From assembly GCA_947379685.1 (NCBI GenBank), contig CANCOG010000044.1, forward strand, positions 1-15,994: DNA of 15,994 nt, in the 5' to 3' direction. Source of the stretch: Flavipsychrobacter stenotrophus. Its GTDB lineage: Bacteria > Bacteroidota > Bacteroidia > Chitinophagales > Chitinophagaceae. This document shows, in pieces, positions 1-6,727 of the stretch. The position numbers and the translations under genes are program-made. Positions within the stretch are counted from its first letter, which is position 1, and each line of letters opens with the position of its first letter. Under the pieces are notes generated by a model that made no database searches, was not told the origin of the DNA, and saw only the letters and a list, made by a program, of their open reading frames with translations.

Positions 1-345
1 AGGTCCTTCATTCAGCGCCACCCAGTAGCCATCGTACAATTGTCTGGTAATATCTGTTTTGCTGTTACCTGTAAAGCATTTTGTGGCTGTGAGTCGGATA
101 TACAGGTTTCTATCTTCATCATAAAGGACGGTTTGCTCCGGAGCTTCACTTACTGTACGAAAGCGGTACTTCACTTCATTTTTTACCACATTTATCTCTT
201 CCCACTTACCTTCACCTGCCTTAATGAAGTAATCATACAAGCCATTGGCCTGGTCGTAATAATAGACAAAGGCACGACCATTATCCTTAGCTCCAGCCGC
301 AAAGGCACACAGCAGCAATAAACAGCCACAGATAAATTGTTTCAT
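1..345 (-). CDS. Secreted hypothetical protein, 5' part (runs off the window)
   Basis: The minus strand is open from an ATG at 345 to the window edge, giving the first 115 residues of a protein whose C-terminus lies outside. It starts MKQFICGCLLLLCAFAAGA, a clear Sec signal peptide (basic start, hydrophobic core, small residues before a probable cleavage near residue 19). A cysteine in the core (GCLL) makes a lipoprotein reading possible but less likely. The mature part is rich in Tyr, Lys and Glu (for example FVYYYDQANGLYDYF) and looks like a small extracytoplasmic beta-rich domain. I do not recognise the family. It is divergent from the T9SS protein gene at 667. Being a real gene is well supported by the signal peptide and the open frame; its function is unknown. 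Confidence 0.75.
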   Translation of the reverse strand, partial: MKQFICGCLLLLCAFAAGAKDNGRAFVYYYDQANGLYDYFIKAGEGKWEEINVVKNEVKYRFRTVSEAPEQTVLYDEDRNLYIRLTATKCFTGNSKTDITRQLYDGYWVALNEGP

Positions 346-666
346 AAGTAATGTATCTGGTGTGTAAGGTAATATAAAGTTGGGAGGTGTGGAAATACCG
401 GTAGTTGTTTAAATATTAGCAAAATAGGTGGTTGAGGTAGCTCATTTGTTTTAACATTTTCTTTAGTTTGGCACGGAAATTGCATTTAGTATCGTAATTG
501 AATTTTTACGGATTTACAATTGAGTTGCAGGTTTGTCCATAGCATTCAATGGGTTTCATGTGTTATTTGGTTACAATGCATGTGCTGCCCTTCGAAAAAG
601 GCTAACAAATATTGCAACAACAAATGAACTTAATTTACTATTTTTAATCTCAAATACCCGCTTCTT
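346..666. other. Divergent intergenic region, 321 bp
   Basis: No gene is seen here. The region separates the minus-strand gene ending at 345 from the plus-strand gene starting at 667. It contains a perfect sigma-54 promoter match (468-484), an 8-bp palindrome TACCGGTA at 396-403 that could be a regulator site (weak), and then a predicted leader of about 170 nt before the ATG at 667. The leader is AT-rich and I found no convincing hairpin or riboswitch in it. Confidence 0.6.
468..484 (+). promoter_or_regulatory. Sigma-54 (RpoN) -24/-12 promoter
   Basis: The sequence TTGGCACGGAAATTGCA matches the sigma-54 consensus YTGGCACG-RNNN-TTGCW at every defined position. The invariant GG is at 470-471 and the invariant GC at 482-483, with exactly 10 bp between. 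Known biology: such promoters need RpoN and an NtrC-type activator bound upstream. Start of transcription would be near 495, leaving a leader of about 170 nt to the T9SS protein gene at 667, which is the only plausible target on this strand. No activator site was identified with confidence. A match this complete is unlikely by chance, but no transcription evidence is available. Confidence 0.7.
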
Positions 667-3225
667 ATGAAAAAGCTATTCTTACTGGTGGTGTCTGTGA
701 CCTTGACCCAACTACTTACCGCCCAAATTGTTGGGGGCATCGGTTATTTGCAAGGCAAGTTCCTGGAGGTAGGCGTAAATCAAAATGGTTCCTTTGGTTC
801 GGGCTCAACAGCACCGCCAAGCGGCTACCACACCAGTACCGGCTCAAGTGCACTCGGGGGGCTGGGTGAAGCCTACGACTTCGGACACGACGGATGGACA
901 ACCGGCAGCCCTTCTTATTTTGCTGACTATACTAATTACGGGGCACCTTTTGAAGGATGGTTCATTGAGGCGGGAGGCACAATGAATACTTTTAACGCAA
1001 TGACCAGTTCCGGGTTTGGTACAGGGGCCAGCACTGTAGCCTATAGCAAACGGGGCGGTACAGCCACGTTAGATCAGTCAGGCTCCGCATTCAGTGGGCA
1101 GTTGGTCATTAATTCTGAAACACGGGTTGATACATTTGCGTCCTGGGTTCTTGTGAAAGTAAGGCTTCAAAACGTGGGCAGCACGCCGCTCAGTAATGTA
1201 TATTACATGCGCGCGTCTGATCCCGATAATAACAATACGTACGTCACTCATAATAGAATCAAATACCAGGGAGACTCTGTTCATGGTACCCTCGTTTCTT
1301 CAACTACTACCCCTACAGGCGCTTCCTCACCTACTTACTTCGGCCTTGGTACCAGGGATCCACGTGCTAAGGCATTTATTTGTGGGAGCCCGCCTATTAC
1401 AGACCATGCTTCGGCAATTTTTGGCGGTGGAGTTTCGGCATATTCCTACACGCCATCTTATATCAGTACCGGAGATTTAGCAACTGGTATCGTTTTTAAA
1501 CTGGGTACGCTCGCGCCGGGTGCTATTACATCGCTTTCTTATGCATACATGTTTGATGACACGGCCTCAATAGATACATTGTTTCCTGTAGTTTTTGGGT
1601 CACGCCATGATAGTTTTGAAGTAGACCTCAGGCACTATTGTAATGGTCCTGATCTTACAGATCATACGCTGCACTTTCACCCCGGCTCGTGGGTAAAGAC
1701 ATGGTGGGGCGATGGAGCCGTTGATACTTCTTCTTTAATACCTGGTTTTGGTACCGGTGTCACCAGTTTTTCTCATAATTATGATCTTTCGGGGAGCTAT
1801 ACGCTCAAGCAGGTTTTATATCTGGGCCCTGCTGCGGTTGATTCGGTACATATTACCTATAACCATGTCCGTTGTACCGGTATACCCATAAGTTTTTACC
1901 TGAGGAACGATAATAATTGTACCATGGATAGTCTGGAATATAATGTTCGTGGTTCGGTCAGGGTTGCGGTCGACTCTAATGGTGTTACGATTGATACAGT
2001 TTCCTGCATCAGTGGTTTATATTATAGTGCGTCGGGCGGCCCCGGCGATATCTATACTTTCAGGGTTATTTCATTGCCAGCAGGGTGCTCGTTTGCCTGC
2101 CCTGCCACGGGAACGATCTCTGACACCATCACAAGCGGTACCTATGCCTTCCCAACACAATATATTGGCTTCCAATGCGATTCCGTATCTGTCCGGGATC
2201 TTGGCATATCATCTGTAGCGCGGTCGGGAAGGCACAGTCAATCGGGGACTATCTATGCCTATAATGAGAGCTGTACTCCGGCGAATGCAACAGTTACGTT
2301 GTACCATAGCCCTAAATATCACTATGACTGGGCAATACCAGCGCCGGCTGCGACCACTTACACCAAAATAATATGGAACCTCTCTGGGCTGTCAAATACT
2401 GACTCTATTGCCACTCAGTTGCACTATAGCCTTGAAGTTCCGGCTACCTGGCTTACACCGGGGGACACCGTGCACACTTATATTTCGATCACACCCAATG
2501 ACTGGGACTCTTCCAATAACATTGTCTATAATATAGATACAGTTAAGAGCAGCTATGATCCCAACTATATTGCAGTGTCAGGAAGCAACAATGTTTCGGG
2601 TACACAGTTGAAGTACACTATTAGTTTTGAAAACACGGGTAATGATACGGCCTTTAATATCCATATCATGGATACCCTGTCTGATGACCTGGATGTGTCT
2701 ACCTATAATATGTTAGGTACATCAAATACCATGTTCCTGACCAAGATCAAATGGGCTGGTCATACAATTCTGAGGTTCGACTTTCCGGATATAAATTTAC
2801 TGGATAGTTCCCACCACGGCCTTTGCGATGGTATGGTCTCTTACTCCATTAACACCCGTCCTGGTCTGCCAATATGCTACAATATCTATAACCGGGCGGG
2901 TATCTATTTTGACGATAATGAGGTAGTAATGACCAACACCGCAACCGGTATGACCGCCTGCTGGCCGGCCTCGACACCTACCAGTTCATTAGCCCCCGAC
3001 ATAAAGCTTTATCCTAACCCAACAAATGACCTGCTCCATATTGATAATGTGTCTGCCGTAACCACCTACCGCATAACCGACATACTCGGTGCTACCAAGC
3101 TGCAAGGCTTGTTGCAAACAGGCAGCAACCACGTGTCATTGTCATCCCTGGCACATGGGCTCTATTTGGTGGAGCTGATTGATGGGCAGGGGTATAGGAG
3201 GGTTGAAAAAGTGACGAAGGAGTAG
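667..3225 (+). CDS. T9SS type A sorting domain-containing secreted protein
   Basis: An 852-residue secreted protein. Residues 1-20 are a Sec signal peptide (MKKLFLLVVSVTLTQLLTAQ). The N-terminal region is Gly/Ser/Thr-rich and beta-like. Around 338-402 there is a PKD-like segment (WWGDG, followed by FSHNY and a SGSYTL-type strand). Residues about 630-758 resemble the DUF11/DUF7619-type repeat domain found before T9SS tails (ISFENTGNDTAFNIHIMDTL, then GIYFDDNEVV). From about 780 the LYPNPTND motif opens a type A T9SS sorting domain that ends in YLVELIDGQG-YRRVEKV. Such tails direct export across the outer membrane through the T9SS and are then cleaved, often with attachment to surface lipopolysaccharide. 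No catalytic domain is recognised, so an adhesin or surface-layer role is an inference. The ATG at 667 has no Shine-Dalgarno, as is usual in this phylum. Confidence 0.92.
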   Translation: MKKLFLLVVSVTLTQLLTAQIVGGIGYLQGKFLEVGVNQNGSFGSGSTAPPSGYHTSTGSSALGGLGEAYDFGHDGWTTGSPSYFADYTNYGAPFEGWFIEAGGTMNTFNAMTSSGFGTGASTVAYSKRGGTATLDQSGSAFSGQLVINSETRVDTFASWVLVKVRLQNVGSTPLSNVYYMRASDPDNNNTYVTHNRIKYQGDSVHGTLVSSTTTPTGASSPTYFGLGTRDPRAKAFICGSPPITDHASAIFGGGVSAYSYTPSYISTGDLATGIVFKLGTLAPGAITSLSYAYMFDDTASIDTLFPVVFGSRHDSFEVDLRHYCNGPDLTDHTLHFHPGSWVKTWWGDGAVDTSSLIPGFGTGVTSFSHNYDLSGSYTLKQVLYLGPAAVDSVHITYNHVRCTGIPISFYLRNDNNCTMDSLEYNVRGSVRVAVDSNGVTIDTVSCISGLYYSASGGPGDIYTFRVISLPAGCSFACPATGTISDTITSGTYAFPTQYIGFQCDSVSVRDLGISSVARSGRHSQSGTIYAYNESCTPANATVTLYHSPKYHYDWAIPAPAATTYTKIIWNLSGLSNTDSIATQLHYSLEVPATWLTPGDTVHTYISITPNDWDSSNNIVYNIDTVKSSYDPNYIAVSGSNNVSGTQLKYTISFENTGNDTAFNIHIMDTLSDDLDVSTYNMLGTSNTMFLTKIKWAGHTILRFDFPDINLLDSSHHGLCDGMVSYSINTRPGLPICYNIYNRAGIYFDDNEVVMTNTATGMTACWPASTPTSSLAPDIKLYPNPTNDLLHIDNVSAVTTYRITDILGATKLQGLLQTGSNHVSLSSLAHGLYLVELIDGQGYRRVEKVTKE

Positions 3226-3307
3226 TGGGTGCGACGGATCAGGGAATTTTGCTGGTCTTCAGAATTAAAATGGATGAATACTGCGGGATCAAAAGAATCG
3301 ATGAGCG

Positions 3308-3667
3308 TCAATAGGCCTGTATCAAGACCTCGGCGGGAATATGTAATTGCTCAACCAGCTTGCGAACCATGGCCAGATTTAGCTTTCTTTTGCCCGACAA
3401 TATCTCCGATTTCCTGGAGCGGTAGCCTAGTATTTGAGACAGCTCTGCTTCTGACATGTTCATCTGCTGGAGGCGAAACTTTATCGCCTCAATTGGGTTG
3501 GGCTTTGGGACAGGATAGTGCTCATGTTCATATTCTTTAACAAGGATAGAAAGTACTTCCAGCTCGTCCGATTCTTTTGAGTCAGGTTAAATATTTTTTT
3601 GAATCAATGAATACACGCGGGCCAGCGCGTCTTCATATTGAGTCTCATTTTTTATCGGTTTTAACAT
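3308..3667 (-). pseudogene. higA: HigA-type XRE antitoxin, broken by an in-frame stop
   Basis: Reading the minus strand from the ATG at 3667 gives MLKPIKNETQYEDALARVYS and then LIQKNI, followed by TAA at 3587-3589 (codon 27). The same frame then continues with no shift for 92 more residues: PDSKESDELEVLSILVKEYE, HEHYPVPKPNPIEAIKFRLQ, an XRE helix-turn-helix (MSEAELSQILGYRSRKSEIL, SGKRKLNLAM) and the end LIQAY at 3308. This is the layout of HigA antitoxins with an N-terminal partner-binding region and C-terminal HTH. The frame is intact on both sides, so a single substitution creating TAA (family members usually have a codon such as AAA here) explains the break better than a frameshift. No good internal restart precedes the HTH. 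Its partner higB overlaps the start by 23 bp and is itself truncated. Confidence 0.82.
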
Positions 3668-3764
3668 AGCTTAGTTTTTTAACGTCAATTTTATCGTATT
3701 GGGCATGAGTACCAAACCAGACAATAGTGATCGTTGATAAGTTTAGTTTGTAGACAAGAGAGCC
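3645..3764 (-). pseudogene. higB: HigB/RelE-type toxin, 3' remnant
   Basis: The minus strand encodes GSLVYKLNLSTITIVWFGTH and AQYDKIDVKKLSYVKTDKK before TGA at 3645-3647. WFGTHAQYDKID matches the conserved C-terminal end of HigB mRNA interferases (usual form FIGTHAEYDKID). The recognisable part is only about 35-39 residues, whereas the family is near 100; the frame is closed just upstream by TAA (3765-3767) and TGA (3777-3779). The 5' two thirds, including the expected start, are absent and are replaced within about 50 bp by the end of the DUF4365 gene. The stop overlaps the higA start by 23 bp, the normal toxin-first coupling of higBA. It cannot encode an active toxin. Confidence 0.8.
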
Positions 3765-3813
3765 TTAGGTTCGTTCTCATGCTAGCGGGCAAAAGCAAAA
3801 GCTATAAATTAGT

Positions 3814-5652
3814 TTATAATTCTTCAAGTTTCTTTTTGAAAAATTTTCCAATTAGACCTGCCACTACTGATTGCATTAGTTCCTGAAGCGGCAAAGCCGA
3901 GAAAACTTTATGTTGATTCTGCAAACCGACTCCTACAATTTTATAGCATTCATTTTGGGTTTTAATTTTATTTTTATTTGAAAAGTAAGTTTTCCAAATA
4001 ACTGGGCAATTTAATCCATTGACATAAACGTCTATACTTTTTGGAACAATTTCTTCTGCTTTAAGATAATACATCTCAATCCAAGATCTATTTTTTAAGC
4101 CAGTGCGACCACTATGGTTGATATTCACGATTAGCTTGTCAAAATCATCAAAGAAAGTAATTTTCGTTTTTATTTCTGGGAAGAATTCCTCGACGTACTG
4201 GTTGACCAACTTAGGCATAAGGTTATAGGTTACTTCTATTTTTTTAGCTAAGTCGCTTGCGGAGATGTTTGTCCATACAAACCTAATTCCTTTTCGCTTA
4301 TCATTGAATTCATACGCCGTGTATATTCGAGTAACATTATGTTGTCCGCGAGATCGAAAGTAATATAAGGCAGCTTCAAGATAATTGCAATCAAAATCTT
4401 CATCAGAGGTGATCTCTACTTGGAATGAAGGTTTCACACCTCTTCTATATTTTATTATAGCTTTTTTTAGATGCCTCTTTGCATTTCGAGTTGTTGCTAG
4501 TTGTTCACTTAAATTTTTGATATTGAAGATCAAGGTAGTTCCAAGGGTTGGTCTTTCCATTATTTCTTCGCACCAAAGAACGTATAGGACGCTTAACCGA
4601 TTTAAAAAAGTGGTAAGGTTATAGGTGGTTTTTATATTTATTTTACAAATAAATAATATTTTATCAATATATGTAGCTAGGAATTCAGATGCTAATTCGC
4701 GGTTTACGAATTTAAGACGTTGTTCATTTATTATCTCTAAAGCATCCTTGATTAACACTTCCCACGCATATTTTATTGGGTTTTCTTTTATTGGGTTTTT
4801 TGTATTGTGCCCCTGTAAAGAGAAAAAATCTCCTTCAAACAACTCCTCGGTATGTATTTCCTTTACAAGCTCAATGGGCTCATTAATTCTCACCGGAAAT
4901 AGGAAGTACGATAGTCGCTCATTTTCATATTTCGAGTATCCAATTCCAATTTTATTAAAACCGTTATAATAGATATTTTTAACTATATTAAGTGCGCCAC
5001 TTAGAAGACCATTGTATGTGGTAATGAATAACTGTAGTTTAGCAATATCGTTAGATCCAATAGTATAACTACGTTTCATGCATGCGATTAAGTTGTCATG
5101 GATTTCTTGCAATTTCCGATGCTTATCTTCCAAGTGGCAGTAGTCAAGTACCTTATGGCGGTGCTGTTGACAAATGGCTATCCAGTCTTTCACGTATTTG
5201 GTTGTATCTCGTTGAATAATATTTGCTGATGGAAAAGATATTGATATAGAATTAGAATCGCCAGAAATGCGAGGTGCTATTTCTTTAATGAATTTGGAAT
5301 CAATATGTAGCCAAAAAGCGATTTCGTGTTTGTTATTTACGATGATTAATAAGACAGGAAGGCCACCGCTTTTCTCACAGTAGGATAAAAATGAAAGTGG
5401 GCACTGGTATTTTGGCTTCTGAATGTGATCATCTGGAAGCGTCTTTATTTGGACTTCGAGTTTTCCTATTTGAGTTTCTGATTCGTCGACAACTGCAAGA
5501 TAGCCATCAATATTTGGCCATTTATCCATGAATTTTAGATCTGGTTTAACCAGTTTTTTATCTAGCAAGTCTTGAAGTTTGATGACAGAATTCATTTCGG
5601 GCGTATTATGGGGTGGGAATGCAGCGGGAGGCACTTTTATAAGACTTTCCAT
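3814..5652 (-). CDS. DUF4365 domain-containing protein (PD-(D/E)XK-like nuclease fold), accessory
   Basis: A 612-residue protein. The N-terminal part carries a DUF4365-like core: NIDGYLAVV (D49, G50) followed by KLEVQIKTL (E66, Q68, K70). This D...(E/Q)xK spacing is that of PD-(D/E)XK nuclease folds. LLIIVNNKHEIAFWLHID at about 101-118 fits the next strands of the domain. The remaining 450 residues are charged and mostly helical, contain Trp/Tyr-rich stretches, and are not recognised. No signal peptide or membrane helix is seen. The ATG at 5652 is preceded closely by GGAAG. The gene is visibly more AT-rich than its neighbours and sits directly against a truncated higB, so recent acquisition is likely. 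DUF4365 proteins often occur in mobile and defence islands, so an antiphage nuclease role is plausible but is inference only. Confidence 0.8.
   Translation of the reverse strand: MESLIKVPPAAFPPHNTPEMNSVIKLQDLLDKKLVKPDLKFMDKWPNIDGYLAVVDESETQIGKLEVQIKTLPDDHIQKPKYQCPLSFLSYCEKSGGLPVLLIIVNNKHEIAFWLHIDSKFIKEIAPRISGDSNSISISFPSANIIQRDTTKYVKDWIAICQQHRHKVLDYCHLEDKHRKLQEIHDNLIACMKRSYTIGSNDIAKLQLFITTYNGLLSGALNIVKNIYYNGFNKIGIGYSKYENERLSYFLFPVRINEPIELVKEIHTEELFEGDFFSLQGHNTKNPIKENPIKYAWEVLIKDALEIINEQRLKFVNRELASEFLATYIDKILFICKINIKTTYNLTTFLNRLSVLYVLWCEEIMERPTLGTTLIFNIKNLSEQLATTRNAKRHLKKAIIKYRRGVKPSFQVEITSDEDFDCNYLEAALYYFRSRGQHNVTRIYTAYEFNDKRKGIRFVWTNISASDLAKKIEVTYNLMPKLVNQYVEEFFPEIKTKITFFDDFDKLIVNINHSGRTGLKNRSWIEMYYLKAEEIVPKSIDVYVNGLNCPVIWKTYFSNKNKIKTQNECYKIVGVGLQNQHKVFSALPLQELMQSVVAGLIGKFFKKKLEEL
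4771..4800. repeat. 15-bp in-frame tandem duplication
   Basis: Two adjacent copies of a 15-mer (TTTTATTGGGTTTTC at 4771-4785 and the same with a final T at 4786-4800). On the coding strand of the DUF4365 gene they encode NPIKE-NPIK, so the frame is kept. It may be a slippage duplication. Confidence 0.75.
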
Positions 5653-5836
5653 AAACTTCCATTACTATTTAAACCCTAAAATAAGGAAAATCCACGTAGT
5701 ATCGCAGGGTATTATTGGGCGGATGCCTTTGCTCTATTACAATAAAAAGGCAAAGCCCAAAGCCATACTGCAGTCCACTCACAAATACGTCCCCCGCTTG
5801 GCACGATTTTTCCCCCACTAATACAAAAAGTATTTT
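5653..5836. other. Intergenic region between DUF4365 gene and small ORFs
   Basis: No gene or recognisable gene remnant was found on either strand. In particular, the missing N-terminal part of HigB is not here. The only notable element is a sigma-54-like -24 block near the right end (5798-5813). The rest appears to be non-coding. Confidence 0.4.
5798..5813 (+). promoter_or_regulatory. Degenerate sigma-54-like element
   Basis: TTGGCACG is a perfect -24 block, but the -12 block ten bases after GG reads TTCC instead of TTGC, so one of the invariant bases is missing. It lies 24 bp before the small ORF at 5837, the right distance for a promoter with a short leader. It may be inactive or a chance match. 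Confidence 0.25.
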
Positions 5837-5974
5837 ATGGGCATTTGGTCGTTAACGGCGGTATTGGTGGTGATTGTGTTTTTATTGTTCAGGACGGGGC
5901 ATAAAATATATCATGTGCAAAAGGCTAAGAGAGTTGCCCGCAGGGCATCGGAACATCAAAGCCCAAAGCATTAG
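5837..5974 (+). CDS. Small single-helix membrane protein (putative)
   Basis: A 45-residue ORF starting MGIWSLTAVLVVIVFLLF, a convincing transmembrane helix at about residues 4-18, followed by RTGHKIYHVQKAKRVARR, a strongly basic tail, which predicts N-out/C-in topology by the positive-inside rule. An A-rich stretch AAAAAG lies seven bases before the ATG. The next small ORF begins two bases after its stop and shares the pattern hydrophobic helix, FR-x-G-x-K. No family is recognised. Small size and the lack of homology evidence keep the confidence moderate. Alternatives are a chance ORF or a small toxin-like peptide. Confidence 0.4.
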   Translation: MGIWSLTAVLVVIVFLLFRTGHKIYHVQKAKRVARRASEHQSPKH

Positions 5975-5976
5975 CC

Positions 5977-6081
5977 ATGATAACCGCGCTGGTGTTGATT
6001 TTCGCTGTGATATTCAGGAGGGGAGGGAAGAATCTTACCACAAAGGTATTCGTAAGGGGTACGAAGTTCTATGGGGAGTGA
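5977..6081 (+). CDS. Small membrane peptide, second of a tandem pair (putative)
   Basis: A 34-residue ORF: MITALVLIFAVIFRRGGK, then NLTTKVFVRGTKFYGE. The first 13 residues form a short hydrophobic helix, followed by a basic tail. The start is two bases after the stop of the preceding small ORF, so translation could be coupled; there is no separate strong ribosome binding site. The segment TA-(hydrophobic)-FRRGGK resembles TA-(hydrophobic)-FRTGHK of the first ORF, which suggests a duplication. The function is unknown and the call is tentative. Confidence 0.33.
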   Translation: MITALVLIFAVIFRRGGKNLTTKVFVRGTKFYGE

Positions 6082-6173
6082 AGTTCTGTTGCATTACAAA
6101 CCACAAAGGGCACTAATGTTCTAATGGGTGGAATTAAGAGCACGACGAACGGTTTAGATAGTTGTCGTCGGTT

Positions 6174-6461
6174 CTATTTCCCATCCACCACATACACGTC
6201 TTCATTTTCGCGTTTCATGTGGTAGTTTTCGCGGGCGTATTTTTCAATGAGGGCGCGGTCTTGAGTGATGGCTTCTTTTTCAACTAACATCTGGTTTACT
6301 TCCTGATTGAGGAAGGTGATGTTGTTGTTAAGGGTATCGAGGTCTTTCTGGCGTTCGCGGAGCGATAGCCAGTCGTTCTGGTCAAAGAAAAGACACCAGA
6401 TAACAAAGGCCAGGCCTGTTATTACATACTTATTGGCGACGATCTTTAATACCTTTTTCAT
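6174..6461 (-). CDS. Septum formation initiator, FtsB/DivIC family
   Basis: A small bitopic cell-division protein. From the ATG at 6461 it is 95 residues: a basic start (MKKVLKIVANK), a membrane helix (YVITGLAFVIWCLFF, about residues 12-26), a periplasmic coiled coil with heptads of Leu, Ile and Val (about 33-68), and the family end IEKYARENYHMKRENEDVYV. Size and order are those of FtsB/DivIC, which joins FtsL and FtsQ in the divisome that activates septal peptidoglycan synthesis. A TTG two codons upstream (6467) could also start translation, but the ATG is preferred. It follows eno on the same strand, a gene order common in Bacteroidota. A 14-bp hairpin lies 15 bases before the start, so its expression may be controlled separately from eno. 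Confidence 0.9.
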   Translation of the reverse strand: MKKVLKIVANKYVITGLAFVIWCLFFDQNDWLSLRERQKDLDTLNNNITFLNQEVNQMLVEKEAITQDRALIEKYARENYHMKRENEDVYVVDGK

Positions 6462-6476
6462 AGACAATTTTTAGAA

Positions 6477-6508
6477 ATTACCCGGGTACTGTATAGTATC
6501 CGGGTAAT
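6477..6508. terminator. Long hairpin between eno and ftsB/divIC
   Basis: Left arm ATTACCCGGGTACT (6477-6490), loop GTAT, right arm AGTATCCGGGTAAT (6495-6508): 14 pairs with one G-T (wobble) position. On the minus strand it is followed by TTCTAAAAATTGTCT, only weakly U-rich, then the ftsB/divIC ATG. It may be a terminator/attenuator for eno read-through, or a structure that stabilises or hides the start of the next gene. On the plus strand TTGATTTTATTATT follows, but no plus-strand gene ends here. Confidence 0.6.
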
Positions 6509-6574
6509 TGATTTTATTATTAAAAAGAAGCCTTAAGCCTGATATCACCCTATGAATAATCCAGTGCAGTTTGT

Positions 6575-6669
6575 CGCACCCTTTCAGGGCTCCAAAATGT
6601 GGCATATCATACGATGGGCTTTCACCCATCGTTAAAGTATTTCACCCCTTCGGGGCTGTCCAAAATGCA
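6575..6669. repeat. Dispersed-repeat (REP-like) module with three small palindromes
   Basis: Three hairpins follow each other: CCCT-TTC-AGGG (6579-6589), ACGATGGG-(6 nt)-CCCATCGT (6611-6632) and CCCC-TTC-GGGG (6645-6655). The first and third are each followed by CCAAAATG, so the module looks partly duplicated. Sequences of this style (CCCC-TTC-GGGG next to ACGATGGG...CCCATCGT) resemble short dispersed intergenic repeats I associate with Bacteroidota genomes. Copy number in this genome cannot be seen from the window. Confidence 0.55.
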
Positions 6670-6694
6670 CTTAAAGACCTCATCGACTATATCT

Positions 6695-6722
6695 GACTTA
6701 CGACTCTCGACATACGACTTAA
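6695..6722. repeat. Heptanucleotide tandem repeat GAC(N)3C
   Basis: Four consecutive 7-mers: GACTTAC (6695), GACTCTC (6702), GACATAC (6709), GACTTAA (6716). The array ends five bases before the eno stop codon, in the 3' untranslated region of eno. The units are imperfect but the period of 7 is exact. Confidence 0.6.
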
Positions 6723-6727
6723 AAAAC

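Noticed and set aside
40..321. 93-codon plus-strand ORF
   Set aside because: Antisense to the partial secreted protein gene, which has a clear signal peptide.
396..403. TACCGGTA as an activator site for the sigma-54 promoter
   Set aside because: Single short palindrome, no second copy, and no known regulator to assign.
3229..3540. 103-codon plus-strand ORF
   Set aside because: Antisense shadow of the broken HigA; the minus strand gives a recognisable family.
5579..5821. 80-codon plus-strand ORF
   Set aside because: Partly antisense to the start of the DUF4365 gene; its translation shows no recognisable pattern.
5874..6116. 80-codon plus-strand ORF overlapping the small ORFs
   Set aside because: Cys/Arg/Gly-rich translation with no hydrophobic or domain pattern; the two small ORFs in the other frames have better protein-like features.
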